Under the pieces are notes generated by a model, which saw only the letters and a list, made by a program, of their open reading frames with translations, made no database searches and was not told where the DNA came from. From NCBI GenBank assembly GCA_026417415.1, contig JAOADG010000008.1, forward strand, positions 62,001 through 126,000: DNA of 64,000 nucleotides, in the 5' to 3' direction. This DNA is from a bacterium. Lineage in GTDB: Bacteria > Electryoneota > JAOADG01. Of this stretch, positions 18,139 through 27,880 are shown piece by piece. The stretch's first letter is position 1, and each line of letters begins with the position of its first letter. The translations under genes and the position numbers were made by a program.

Positions 18139-19460
18139 TCAAGAATTAGTGAAATGGGATGTTCAAGGAATTTTCTAACGATCCCCAAAAATTCTGCTCC
18201 CATAGCACCGTCTATGGCACGATGATCGGCACTTAAAGTAACGTACATCCGTTGTTCAATAGCAATTTCGCCACCACGAACCACTACTGCTTCGCGTACC
18301 CTACCAATGGCTAATATTCCCGCTTCGGGTGGATTAACAATAGCGGTAAAATGCTCAATGTCCATTTTACCTAAATTCGAAATTGTAAAGGTACTTCCAG
18401 AAAACTCTTCTATTTGTAGTTTTTTGGCAAATGCTTTATCGATTAGTTGCTTAGATTCTTCTGCAATTTGAGAAAGTGATTTTTTATCTGCATGAAAAAT
18501 GACGGGAGTAATTAAACCTTCAGGAAGTGCAACTGCGAACGCCACGTGAACATCATGATACTGTACGATAGAATTTTCACGAAACGATACATTCATTTGT
18601 GGATACTGATGTAAAGCTCGTGATACCGCACAAAGAACAAAATCGTTAATGGTTGGAACCACTGATTTTCCCAATTCTTTCCATTGTTCACGGATTTGCT
18701 CCACAGCATCCATCCGAATGTCCATCGTTAAAGTGAACATAGGGGTTTGCCACCCTTCGGCCATTCTGCGAGCAATTGCTGATCGCATTTGAGTAAGCTC
18801 TAAAATAGTCCCCTCACTACTTGTCGGTTGTTTTGGAGATTGAATTTTGGGGGGAGTAGGGGATGGAACAGAAATTGGATGTGGGGTTTGTTCTTTCATT
18901 TTAGCATAACGTTCTATATCTTCACGAATGATGCGTCCGTCTGGACCACTCCCTTTGACTTGTGTGAGATCTACCCCTAATTCTGCTGCCAAGCGCAATG
19001 CTAAGGGCGATGCCAGAATCCGTGATGATGGTTCACGAACGACAGTTTCTTTTTTATCTTTTAGAGTTAAGGGGGATATCTTTTGGACATCTTTGGGTGG
19101 TACATCAACTCCTTCTACTTTTTTGATTTCTTCGGTTTTTTTCTGTAGGTCTTTATTTTCGGTTTCAATTGATTTAGATTCTTGACGAAAAGAAGTGGGT
19201 TGAGATTCTAAGGGAACCGTTCCAACTTCTCCTAATATAGCAAGGACTTCGCCTACGGGTGCAGTACCACCGGATGGGACAAGGATTTCAAGTAAAATCC
19301 CCTCTTCAAAAGCTTCAAATTCCATTGTGGCTTTATCAGATTCGATTTCTGCCAATACATCACCGGGTTCTACCTTATCTCCGACCTTCTTTTTCCATTC
19401 AATAATTTTACCTGTGGTCATAGTGTCGGAAAGCCGAGGCATCGTCAATTTGGTAGGCAT
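18135..19460 (-). CDS. pdhC: Pyruvate dehydrogenase complex E2, dihydrolipoamide acetyltransferase
   Basis: The E2 core transfers the acetyl group from lipoate to coenzyme A. The 441 residues contain a single lipoyl domain with Lys43 in ESDKATMEFE, a Lys/Glu/Pro-rich linker, a peripheral-subunit-binding domain (ASPLALRLAAELGVDLTQV, about 150-185), a second Pro-rich linker, and the catalytic domain ending with SADHRAIDGAMGAEF where His413 and Asp417 are the catalytic pair. It is the last gene of the lut-pdh run, 15 bases after pdhB. No E3 (lpd) gene is in the window. Confidence 0.96.
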   Translation of the reverse strand: MPTKLTMPRLSDTMTTGKIIEWKKKVGDKVEPGDVLAEIESDKATMEFEAFEEGILLEILVPSGGTAPVGEVLAILGEVGTVPLESQPTSFRQESKSIETENKDLQKKTEEIKKVEGVDVPPKDVQKISPLTLKDKKETVVREPSSRILASPLALRLAAELGVDLTQVKGSGPDGRIIREDIERYAKMKEQTPHPISVPSPTPPKIQSPKQPTSSEGTILELTQMRSAIARRMAEGWQTPMFTLTMDIRMDAVEQIREQWKELGKSVVPTINDFVLCAVSRALHQYPQMNVSFRENSIVQYHDVHVAFAVALPEGLITPVIFHADKKSLSQIAEESKQLIDKAFAKKLQIEEFSGSTFTISNLGKMDIEHFTAIVNPPEAGILAIGRVREAVVVRGGEIAIEQRMYVTLSADHRAIDGAMGAEFLGIVRKFLEHPISLILD

Positions 19461-19475
19461 AAATTTTCTCCAAAG

Positions 19476-20456
19476 TTAAATGAGATACAAACTTCTTTTT
19501 ACCGATTGAATTACATCAGCAACTTGAGGTAGTGCTAGATGTTCTAAATGTTTGTTGTAAGGCATAGGAACATCTTTTCCGTTCACCTTCTCAATAGGTG
19601 CATCTAAATAATCAAAGACATTTTTTTGAATTCTATAGGAAATTTCTGAACCTACAGAAGAAAAGGGTAACGCTTCTTCAACAATCACAGCACGATTTGT
19701 TTTTTTAACAGATTCGAAAATTAAGTTTTCATCTAATGGACGTAATGTTCTTGGGTCAACGATTTCAATTGAAATTCCTTCTTTTTCCAATTCTTTAGCT
19801 GCTGCTAAAGCAGTATGAATGGCTTTTCCCCATGCAATAACGGTACAATCCGTTCCTTCACGTTTGATATCGCCCACACCAATGGGAATCGTAAACTCAC
19901 CATCGGGTACTTCACCTTTGTAACTATAAAGAACCTCTGATTCCATAAAGATGACCGTGTTATCATCGCGAATAGCACTTTTTAATAATCCTTTGAAATC
20001 TTTAGGAATTGATGGAGCGATTACTTTTAATCCGGGAAAGTGCGTAAACAAAACCTCTAACGATTGACTGTGTTGAGCTGCAAGTTGATGAGCCGCACCA
20101 TTGACACCCCGAATGGTTAAAGGCATATCAAATTGACCACCCGACATATATCGCATTTTCGCAGCATTATTAATGATTTGATCCAACGCTAAAATAGAAA
20201 AGTTAAAAGTCATCATTTCAATAATCGGTCGTAAACCCACCATTGCAGCACCCACTCCCACTCCTGTGAAACCCAATTCAGTAATCGGTGTATCAATCAC
20301 GCGCATCGGACCAAAGCGGTCTAATAAACCTTGGCTTACTTTATACGCCCCATTGTAAAATCCGACCTCTTCGCCCATTAAAAAAACATTCGGGTCCCGC
20401 TCCATTTCTTCAGCCATTGCTTGGTTGAGTGCTTCTCTAACCGTGAGTTCTGCCAT
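19476..20456 (-). CDS. pdhB: Pyruvate dehydrogenase E1 component, beta subunit
   Basis: Beta chain of the heterotetrameric thiamine-diphosphate E1. The 326 residues start MAELTVREALNQAMAEEMER and carry FLMGEEVGFYNGAYKVSQGL, the ThDP-contacting glutamate region, then RVIDTPITELGFTGVGVGAA and a C-terminal transketolase-like domain (VDPRTLRPLDENLI, VIVEEALPFSSVGSEI). The frame is open further upstream, but ATG 20456 matches the family start. It overlaps pdhA by 20 bases. This E1 type is specific for pyruvate or related 2-oxoacids; the neighbouring lactate genes favour pyruvate. Confidence 0.95.
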   Translation of the reverse strand: MAELTVREALNQAMAEEMERDPNVFLMGEEVGFYNGAYKVSQGLLDRFGPMRVIDTPITELGFTGVGVGAAMVGLRPIIEMMTFNFSILALDQIINNAAKMRYMSGGQFDMPLTIRGVNGAAHQLAAQHSQSLEVLFTHFPGLKVIAPSIPKDFKGLLKSAIRDDNTVIFMESEVLYSYKGEVPDGEFTIPIGVGDIKREGTDCTVIAWGKAIHTALAAAKELEKEGISIEIVDPRTLRPLDENLIFESVKKTNRAVIVEEALPFSSVGSEISYRIQKNVFDYLDAPIEKVNGKDVPMPYNKHLEHLALPQVADVIQSVKRSLYLI

Positions 20457-21426
20457 AGTATTCTCCAGTGTAAATATCAGTAAACAACTCAGAATCGTCA
20501 GGTTCGGGTGATGAATCCGAAAACTGAAGCGCATCAGTTACAATATTTTTCACTTCATCTTCAATTTTTTGATAATCCGATTCATCCCAAAGATGATTTT
20601 GAATAAGATAATTTTTTAAATTCAATATCGGATCGTGCTTTTTCTGTTCTTCTACATCTTCTTTGGTTCTATAATGGCCATGAATGGGATCCGACATGGA
20701 ATGGCCACGATAGCGGTAAGTGCGTGCTTCAATCAATGTGGGTAAACTCCGACCACGCGCACGTGCTACCGCTTCATTGACAGTATTGTAAACTTCAATA
20801 ACATCCATTCCATCTACATGGGAACGAGCCATATCATAAGCGTATGCTTTTTGGGATAAGTCATAAATGGAAGAAGCCCGCTCAACGGGAGTACCCATTC
20901 CGAAACGATTGTTCTCACAAATGTAGATCACAGGCAAACGCCAGATAGATGCTAAGTTCAACGATTCGTGAAATGCACCTTGGTTGATAGCCCCCTCACC
21001 AAAAAAGCAAAGAACCACATCATCACGTTTACGATATTTAATAGCCCAACCAACTCCAGTTGCTATCGGGATTTGAGCCCCTACAATCCCATTGCCACCC
21101 AAAAACTTCTTTTCTTTTGAAAATAAATGCATTGAGCCACCTTTCCCTTTAGAACATCCGGTAACTTTACCGAATAGTTCTGCCATTACTTCTCGGGCGC
21201 TCATTCCTTTTGCCAAAGCATGGCCATGATCACGATAAGCGGAAAGCACATAATCCGAATCTCTTAATGCATTAATCGCACCTACAGCCACTGCTTCTTG
21301 GCCAATATACAAATGGCAAAAACCGCCGATTTTTCCTTGTTGATAAGCTTGTGCAGTTCTTTCTTCAAAACGGCGCAATAGAACCATTTCTCTTAAAAAT
21401 TTGTAAGCGAGTTCACGCTCGATCAT
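20437..21426 (-). CDS. pdhA: Pyruvate dehydrogenase E1 component, alpha subunit
   Basis: Alpha chain of E1, binding thiamine diphosphate with the beta chain to decarboxylate pyruvate. The 329 residues include RRFEERTAQAYQQGKIGGF, LYIGQEAVAVG, YRDHGHALAKG, the ThDP motif in FFGEGAINQGAFHESLNLAS...ICENN, and the phosphorylation-loop-like YRYRGHSMSDP. ATG 21426 follows AGAGGAA; an upstream in-frame TTG at 21441 is less likely. It overlaps lutC by 14 bases, so lactate oxidation and pyruvate oxidation genes are joined in one transcript. Confidence 0.95.
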   Translation of the reverse strand: MIERELAYKFLREMVLLRRFEERTAQAYQQGKIGGFCHLYIGQEAVAVGAINALRDSDYVLSAYRDHGHALAKGMSAREVMAELFGKVTGCSKGKGGSMHLFSKEKKFLGGNGIVGAQIPIATGVGWAIKYRKRDDVVLCFFGEGAINQGAFHESLNLASIWRLPVIYICENNRFGMGTPVERASSIYDLSQKAYAYDMARSHVDGMDVIEVYNTVNEAVARARGRSLPTLIEARTYRYRGHSMSDPIHGHYRTKEDVEEQKKHDPILNLKNYLIQNHLWDESDYQKIEDEVKNIVTDALQFSDSSPEPDDSELFTDIYTGEYYGRTHG

Positions 21427-22063
21427 AGAATTCCTCTTCAAGAATCAGAAGTGATACGAATTTAGGACCGTGGACACCTGTCACCAACACTTTTTCAATA
21501 TCTGCTGTACGTGATGGACCACCAATCATGACCCATCCGCTAATCCCTTTTAACCGTAATGCGTTGAATGCATCATCCATCGTTTCATATATATTTTTAC
21601 TATTCAAAAGATAAATTACGTGTTCAGGTAACACAGCAATACTTCTGGATTGGGTAGAATCCCAATGGACCAGGATGGTTCCATTTTCCACAATTCCAGC
21701 AGTTGCAATACAAATTGAACAGTTCACTTGATCAATCAAACCATTTTCAATAAAAAAACGTTTATGCGGAAATCTTTGTTTTAAAATCGTTTCAAAGGGT
21801 TTAAGTGCTGATGAGATGGCAATAGTTTCACCTATTGGGTAAGTTCCAAAATGAGAAGACAGCGTGAAAAACAAATCATCAAAATTTTTCAAAGGGTCAT
21901 AACAATAACCACCATTACGCTCCCATTCAATTTTCATTTTGAAGAGAATCGAACCATCAGAAAACGGAACATTTTGTCTAAAAACTTCAACAAAATCAGT
22001 TTTTGAAATATGTGCTAAAGAACTTTCTATGGATGCAAGGATTCTTTCTTTATCAGCGCTCAT
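21413..22063 (-). CDS. lutC: LutC/YkgG LUD-domain lactate utilisation protein
   Basis: A 216-residue LUD-domain protein. The fold is recognised from the segment CIATAGIVENGTILVHW, typical of LutC (ATAGIAETGT), and MIGGPSRTADIEKVLVTGVH, the near-universal C-terminal motif (GPSRTADIE-x3-GVHGP). LutABC together oxidise L-lactate to pyruvate. The start overlaps lutB by 11 bases and the end overlaps pdhA by 14. Length is normal for the family. Confidence 0.92.
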   Translation of the reverse strand: MSADKERILASIESSLAHISKTDFVEVFRQNVPFSDGSILFKMKIEWERNGGYCYDPLKNFDDLFFTLSSHFGTYPIGETIAISSALKPFETILKQRFPHKRFFIENGLIDQVNCSICIATAGIVENGTILVHWDSTQSRSIAVLPEHVIYLLNSKNIYETMDDAFNALRLKGISGWVMIGGPSRTADIEKVLVTGVHGPKFVSLLILEEEFYDRA

Positions 22064-23453
22064 GGTAAGTTCTCTTTTTCCATTGTTGTCTAAAAGTCAA
22101 TGGTGCGCGTCGTAAAGGTGCGCGATAGGTTGACCACGGTTTGAACAATTTCATCATTCCAAATTTAGATGCAAACCCTAACAAATACGTCAACAATACA
22201 TAGAAAGCATTGTTGGAGAACATCCATTTCCAGATTTTGAAACCTACTTTTTCTAACCAAGGTCTTAAAGATGCTTGTTCTGCAATTCGTTGACGTAAAG
22301 TAAGCAATTGTTGAGGCAAAGGAACTTTTACAGGGCAAACATCACCGCAAGCAGTACATAAAGTTGAAGCGTAAGGTAAAAGATGAGCATTTTGAAGTCC
22401 TATTAGTTGAGGTGTGATAACAGCTCCGATAGGCCCCATATACGAATAACCATAAGCGTGGCCACCTGCTCTCCGATAGATGGGGCATACATTCAGGCAA
22501 GCACCACAGCGGATACACAAAAGCGATTCGCGAAGTTCAATATCTTTCAGCATTTTACTTCTATTGTTATCAAGTAAAATCACATGAATTTCTTTAGGTC
22601 CATCCAATTCATTCGGTTGCCTTGGTCGTGAAAGAAAGTTGGTATAGACATTAATTCGTTGTCCAGTTGCGCTTCTGGCTAACATTCGTAAAAATAGCGG
22701 TAAGTACTGCTCTTTGGCTAAGATTTTTTCAATTCCACAAAGAGCGATATGAATGTTTGGTAATGAAGTCGTCAATCTAACGTTTCCTTCGTTTTCAATA
22801 ATGACAATCTTACCGCTATCAGCACAAGCAAAATTGACCCCGGATATTCCTGCATCAGCAGTTAAAAACCGCTGACGTAAAATGGTTCTTGCCTGCTTAG
22901 TAAGTTCTTCTGGATCTTCGGTATAAGGCAATTGCAGTTTCTGGTGAAAGAGGTCTGCGATTTGTTTTCTATTTAAGTGAATGGCTGGTCCAGTAATATG
23001 AGAAGGGGGTTCATTGCGTAATTGAACAATGTATTCGCCTAAATCTGTTTCTACAACTTCGTACCCATTACTTTCTAAAAAATGATTCAAATGAATTTCT
23101 TCTGTGGTCATGGACTTGGATTTTACAATCCGTTTCGCACTTTTGGAGGAAAGTATCAAATGGATGGTCTGACAAGCAGATTGGGCATCCCAAGCATAAT
23201 GAACTTGAACACCATTTCTTACACAGTTTTCTTCAAATTGAAGAAGTAACTCATCTAAATGATCAAGGGTGTATTTTCGAATTCTATACGCAGCGTTGCG
23301 CATCTCTTCCCAATCCGAAAAATCTTGAACGGCTTGATTTCGCACCATTTGGGAATGGTGCATTGCTTTGGTAAGTGCGTTTTGCAAATCGGCATTGTCT
23401 AATGCTTCTTTGGCTACTTTAGAAAAACGATTGGGGTAAAAGTTAGCGTTCAT
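22053..23453 (-). CDS. lutB: LutB iron-sulfur LUD-domain lactate oxidation protein
   Basis: A 466-residue protein: an N-terminal LUD domain (about 50-290, with KSKSMTTEEIHLN and GISGVNFACADSGKIVI), then two 4Fe-4S clusters, CIRCGACLNVCPIYR and CTACGDVCPVKVPLP, and a C-terminal helical tail. This is the full-length LutB/YkgF architecture. It moves electrons from lactate within the LutABC complex at the cytoplasmic face. The start overlaps lutA by 4 bases (ATGA). Confidence 0.95.
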   Translation of the reverse strand: MNANFYPNRFSKVAKEALDNADLQNALTKAMHHSQMVRNQAVQDFSDWEEMRNAAYRIRKYTLDHLDELLLQFEENCVRNGVQVHYAWDAQSACQTIHLILSSKSAKRIVKSKSMTTEEIHLNHFLESNGYEVVETDLGEYIVQLRNEPPSHITGPAIHLNRKQIADLFHQKLQLPYTEDPEELTKQARTILRQRFLTADAGISGVNFACADSGKIVIIENEGNVRLTTSLPNIHIALCGIEKILAKEQYLPLFLRMLARSATGQRINVYTNFLSRPRQPNELDGPKEIHVILLDNNRSKMLKDIELRESLLCIRCGACLNVCPIYRRAGGHAYGYSYMGPIGAVITPQLIGLQNAHLLPYASTLCTACGDVCPVKVPLPQQLLTLRQRIAEQASLRPWLEKVGFKIWKWMFSNNAFYVLLTYLLGFASKFGMMKLFKPWSTYRAPLRRAPLTFRQQWKKRTYHER

Positions 23454-24175
23454 TGATAAATTAAAAGTTCAGGAGCATACCAAAATTTTAACGGCAAAAA
23501 GCGCTTTTGCGACCTTGCTTGCAAATGCATCAAACAGGACATATCCAATGATGCGATCCCATCAACCTTGTGTTGCATTGCATAATCCAGTTTGGAATCT
23601 GCCATAGATATAGAAATTTCTGGAAATTTTACCGCAAATGTTCCGCCAAAACCACAACAAGCATCAAAATCATTTGTATAAACCAGTTCAAGGTTAGGGA
23701 TTTGTTGCAATAGTGTCTCCGCAGCAGATACAATTTTTAACTCCCTTAAAGCATGACAAGAGCGGTGAAATAAAACTCTCAAAGGGGATTTGAAAGAATT
23801 CGGTAGGGTCGGATTCTGAAGAACATTTACCCAAAAGTCACAAAACTCGAATACTCGATTTTTCCATTTTACCCATTGTTGTTCTAACTCTGGTGGAAGA
23901 TGAAGTTCATGGTAATGGATTTTTATCATTGAACAGCAAGACCCTGATAAAACCACAATCGGTTCATTGGTCATCGTTAAAAGATCAATCAACGGTTTTG
24001 CCACTTCGTAAGCATCTTTTCTGTATCCAGAGTTAAATGCAGGTTGTCCACAACAAAGTGCTTTTTCTTCAAATACTACATCACAGTTGGCTTGTTTTAA
24101 CAATTGAACTGCTTTCCAAACTGAATCTGGAAAGAACTGGTCCATAAAACAGGGGACAAATAACCGTACTTTCAC
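23450..24175 (-). CDS. lutA: LutA Fe-S oxidoreductase subunit (CCG-domain protein)
   Basis: A 241-residue protein with two copies of the cysteine-rich CCG domain seen in LutA/YkgE, GlpC and heterodisulfide reductase B. CALCCGQPAFNSG-type motif (ALCCGQPAFNSGY) and SCCSMIKIHY form the first; FHRSCHALREL and DACCGFGGTFAVK the second. It acts with LutB and LutC in L-lactate oxidation. The start at 24175 lies 9 bases after the stop of the large TPR-NYN gene, which places that gene in the same transcription unit. No LutR regulator or lactate permease is nearby. Confidence 0.94.
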   Translation of the reverse strand: MKVRLFVPCFMDQFFPDSVWKAVQLLKQANCDVVFEEKALCCGQPAFNSGYRKDAYEVAKPLIDLLTMTNEPIVVLSGSCCSMIKIHYHELHLPPELEQQWVKWKNRVFEFCDFWVNVLQNPTLPNSFKSPLRVLFHRSCHALRELKIVSAAETLLQQIPNLELVYTNDFDACCGFGGTFAVKFPEISISMADSKLDYAMQHKVDGIASLDMSCLMHLQARSQKRFLPLKFWYAPELLIYQ

Positions 24176-24184
24176 TCTATTTAC

Positions 24185-27100
24185 CTATAACTGAAATACT
24201 TCCTGGATATTGTAAAAGTCAACGTTTGGAATAGAATGAAAAGATAAAGAGATACCTTCAATAAATGAAAAGAACTTAACCTGCTTTCCTTGTTGACTTA
24301 ACCATTTTGCTAACATTGAATAATCTCCATCACCATATAAGAATACCAACGTCTCAATTTGAGGATGAATGGATAAAATTTTACCAATTTCAAGATACAA
24401 TTTCAAATCTGAACTTGTAGTGGATGCGCAACTTGGGATAAGAGTAGAATAACCTAAGGATTGATAGGGGCGTATATGAAATACATACGGTTCAACATCC
24501 CAAGTGGCTAAACTGATCGGCTGACAAACCTGTGTAAATTGGGGTTCTACCCATTCTATCAGTCGTTCTGCGATCTTAAGAAATGTTGAAGGATCTTTAT
24601 CATCCCAATGAAGCCCTGACTGAGTAGATCGGTCTTTAAGTTTCGTAAATAAGTTTTCATGATCGATAACAATTACTGAGGGAGATTTTTTTTCATTGGT
24701 TAGGAACGTTGATTTTTTTAGCGATTGGATTGATTGAGGAAGGTATAGGGGAGTTATGATTTGCAATTTTTGATCACGTGTTTCAACAATTCCGATATCT
24801 TTAAGATAAATTACATCAGGGGAATTCTCATCTTCATATAACCCATTGGATAAGCGATCAAGTAATTCAAAAGCATAACGATGGGATGGTAATAAAAGCA
24901 TACCCCATTTAGAAAATAAAGTAGTATTTGCTGCAAATTGATTCCCATGTATAATCACATGAGATGCTACCATTCGTGTTTGAAAAGTTTCATGGAACTC
25001 AGTGAAAATAGATTTCAATATCTCTATTACAATCTGATAAACACCACCCGATAATTCAAAAAGAAGTTCCTTGGCGCGTTGTGAAATAGCATAAATATCG
25101 CTTGTAATTTCTTCAATAATTGTGTTTACTTGTTCTTGATTTAGAGATGGTAAATGAACAATTTGTAGTGAACGCCAAAATGGATGGGCAAACTTTCTGC
25201 GAATTTCGTATAAATCTTCAGTAGCAATAAACCAAGCAAATTCTGCACACTCTGTCAATTTTAAACAAATATCCAAAAAATGACCAATGGGTTCTGCTTG
25301 TTGCTCAGTATCCCATCCTTGTGCAAAACTTGTCAATAATACCACAATCCGTTTTTTGTGACTGAAATTGTGTTTTACCCATTTTTTAATGGTTTCAACC
25401 TTTTGATAAAGTAAATCGTAATTTTCAATTGGTTCAAAATCTTCTATCCCTAATTGGTGGCTAAATTCACGAAGCCAAGAAATGATGTTTATTAAATCCA
25501 AAGTTCCTGTTGGAGATGATAAGAATACATAGGGATGGGAAAGCGTTTTGGCTTCAGTTTGCAAATTATTTAAACATACGTCAGCACCAAATCCAGCGGG
25601 TGCTTCAAAGACCAAAACGTCTCCGGGAATGCCAGATGTGATGTGTCGTCGCGCTTTCATCAAAACTTCTGGAAATAGATCAAGCAAAGAAATATTATTG
25701 ACTGTAGGATAGGATGTTTCACGGTTTGCTGTTCGGTAGAGTTTCATGATGAAATCATAGCGTCCATCCGTAGAAAACAAGCGAATACCCAGTGGGATGG
25801 AACCATCGTCACTTTCCCATTCCACTGCAATTTCTTTTCGTAAAGGATCTTGATGGTTAGTGGCGACTAAATTGAGTTTACCAGTCCAATTAGGAATAGG
25901 AGAAACTTGCCATTCCAATTGCGGGGCTACGGGTTGTGGCAACTCAAATGCAAGGATTCCTCTTTCAGCAGAACTTTCAATAAACGCTTCTGTATCAACT
26001 TCACCTTTAGAAAGTTTTTCTAAATAAACCTGATTGACTGAAAATTGTACACTTTGGTTTCTTAAGTGGAGTATGCGAAGATACTTGTTCAATTTTTGGT
26101 TAGGAACACCTTCCATTTTTGCATATTCTAACCCTTGTTCAATATCATCAAAAAGCGAGTACTTGATGCAAAAGTCAAGGTAACTACACCAATTTTCTTG
26201 TTTAGATTTTTTTGATGCTTTGCTTTGGGCTGTAGTTAATGCACGTTTAAAAAAGGCCTCTTTAGCCAATTGAATATCCCCAGCAATCTCTGCTAAGTTT
26301 CCTAAATGATGCCAATTTGCCCAAAACCAATGATATTTTTCTGCACGCTCTTTGAAATGTTGGATCCCTTCTTGAATTAATCCTTCTTCTTGAAAGTAAG
26401 CAAAATCTTTATCCAATTGTGCAGGGGATACCAACGGATCATTAATATCTGAAAGTTCTGATCCTTTTTTACCTACTACTACTGAGGCCTCATTAATAAA
26501 ACGTTGAAGCAAGCGTTCAGTGATATCAGGGAGATTGTTTTGAATGGATAAATACAGTCCTACAGGTAGCCACTCGACTGATTCAAGCATTTCAATACGC
26601 GAAGGAACTTCATGTTCTACTTGATTTCGTAACATCAAACCCAAAACCGCAGCAACATAAGAGCGCCGATGAGTATTCCTTTCGTAAAGTTCCATTGGAC
26701 AAAGTAAATCATATGCCGCTTCCAATTGATCGGTGCGCACATAAATGCTGGCAAGGTTAATGATGGTAGCAAAATCTTGGCGTTTAGAGGCGATCACTTG
26801 TTGAAGTAAACGCTCAGGAACCGAATAATCTTTTTCAGATAGGTTTTCTTGAGATAAAATTAAAGCATAAGCGTACCATTCTTTAACACCAAGATCATCC
26901 GGGGCAAGCTCAAATGCTGAACGAAACTTTTCTACGGCATCTCCTAAATCTGTTTCTTCAAACAGAATTTGTTGTCCTTCACGAAACAATTCAAAAGCAT
27001 CTTTATCTGTTTCACGAATAGTTTTAAGTGGGCGCCACCATTCCAACCATCGTTCAAAACTATTGGATAAAAGTTGTATTCTTCTTTCTGCAATATCCTG

Positions 27101-27880
27101 AATCGTTTGGATAATTTCATTGTAATCTGAAGAAAGATCCCAATCCGCAATCCTTTTTGACTCTTCATAGGAGAATAAATCTATCCATTCCGCTTCAATT
27201 TCCCCGATTGCTATTCTACTTGCGATATCTCCCGCTAAATAATTCCTAGAAATCTCACGAAAATGATGTTTCAAGGGGTTGTTCGGAACAGTAAAAGTAT
27301 AGTTCCAGCCAAAGCGCAGATTTTTTCTTAATAAATTTCTTCGCACATCATCATCTGGTGTACTGTTCCACATTTTTTCCCACGATTTCCAAACCACATC
27401 ATCAGTTAAACGATTTAGATCGATTCCATTGGGAAGACGGTCCACATTACCTTTGAGAGAAAGCAATTTGCGCATACGCTGTTTTACTCTACTTTTTAGG
27501 CGATCCAAATCATCCCATTTAGGACTGGAAACGCTGGATAGGAGTGCTTGTTTTAATGCCCCTAATGAACGTTCGCGCCAATCTGATGAATCTGCAAGTT
27601 GGTAAGAGGTAAATGCTAATTTTTCACTCAATTCAAAAAAATTTGCATTAAAAAGTTCTATTGAAAGCCGATAAGCAATATTGGTACAATCGCTAACTGC
27701 AATTTCACGATATTGAAATGGATTCTTTTGATATTCTTCTACAGAGAGTTTTGTAGTACTAAGCTGTTCGTAGAAATTGGTTTTATCTTGGAGGGTTAAT
27801 ATTTCTATTGCTTCGGAAGATAATTGAATGATTTTTTCCATGAATTCTAAAAGAATAGATTTTGCTTGTTCGTTAGACAT
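24185..27880 (-). CDS. Large TPR / degenerate STAND-like ATPase / NYN-nuclease protein
   Basis: A 1231-residue cytoplasmic protein with no signal peptide. Residues 1-290 are helical with no family recognised. About 290-640 contains TPR-like pairs (LGDAVEKFRSAFELAPDDLG). About 650-740 is beta-rich. About 752-960 resembles a STAND/AAA core, but the P-loop position reads EAPAGFGADVC without Lys, and the Walker B position reads RIVVLLTSFAQ without Asp, so ATP hydrolysis is doubtful. A winged-helix-like stretch follows. The last 160 residues are a NYN (PIN-like) domain: VIVIDHENLF (Asp1073, Asn1076), SSDLKLYLEIGK (Asp1158), LYGDGDYSMLAKWL (Asp1184, Asp1186), so the nuclease acids are intact. ATG 27880 follows GAGG and overlaps mutY by 8 bases; ATG 27892 is an alternative. 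RNA cleavage is inferred from the family. Confidence 0.8.
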   Translation of the reverse strand: MSNEQAKSILLEFMEKIIQLSSEAIEILTLQDKTNFYEQLSTTKLSVEEYQKNPFQYREIAVSDCTNIAYRLSIELFNANFFELSEKLAFTSYQLADSSDWRERSLGALKQALLSSVSSPKWDDLDRLKSRVKQRMRKLLSLKGNVDRLPNGIDLNRLTDDVVWKSWEKMWNSTPDDDVRRNLLRKNLRFGWNYTFTVPNNPLKHHFREISRNYLAGDIASRIAIGEIEAEWIDLFSYEESKRIADWDLSSDYNEIIQTIQDIAERRIQLLSNSFERWLEWWRPLKTIRETDKDAFELFREGQQILFEETDLGDAVEKFRSAFELAPDDLGVKEWYAYALILSQENLSEKDYSVPERLLQQVIASKRQDFATIINLASIYVRTDQLEAAYDLLCPMELYERNTHRRSYVAAVLGLMLRNQVEHEVPSRIEMLESVEWLPVGLYLSIQNNLPDITERLLQRFINEASVVVGKKGSELSDINDPLVSPAQLDKDFAYFQEEGLIQEGIQHFKERAEKYHWFWANWHHLGNLAEIAGDIQLAKEAFFKRALTTAQSKASKKSKQENWCSYLDFCIKYSLFDDIEQGLEYAKMEGVPNQKLNKYLRILHLRNQSVQFSVNQVYLEKLSKGEVDTEAFIESSAERGILAFELPQPVAPQLEWQVSPIPNWTGKLNLVATNHQDPLRKEIAVEWESDDGSIPLGIRLFSTDGRYDFIMKLYRTANRETSYPTVNNISLLDLFPEVLMKARRHITSGIPGDVLVFEAPAGFGADVCLNNLQTEAKTLSHPYVFLSSPTGTLDLINIISWLREFSHQLGIEDFEPIENYDLLYQKVETIKKWVKHNFSHKKRIVVLLTSFAQGWDTEQQAEPIGHFLDICLKLTECAEFAWFIATEDLYEIRRKFAHPFWRSLQIVHLPSLNQEQVNTIIEEITSDIYAISQRAKELLFELSGGVYQIVIEILKSIFTEFHETFQTRMVASHVIIHGNQFAANTTLFSKWGMLLLPSHRYAFELLDRLSNGLYEDENSPDVIYLKDIGIVETRDQKLQIITPLYLPQSIQSLKKSTFLTNEKKSPSVIVIDHENLFTKLKDRSTQSGLHWDDKDPSTFLKIAERLIEWVEPQFTQVCQPISLATWDVEPYVFHIRPYQSLGYSTLIPSCASTTSSDLKLYLEIGKILSIHPQIETLVFLYGDGDYSMLAKWLSQQGKQVKFFSFIEGISLSFHSIPNVDFYNIQEVFQL

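Noticed and set aside
24185-27880. Assignment of the large protein as a classic Avs/STAND antiviral ATPase
   Set aside because: The P-loop Lys and Walker B acid are missing and the neighbours are metabolic, so a defence label is not supported by sequence alone.
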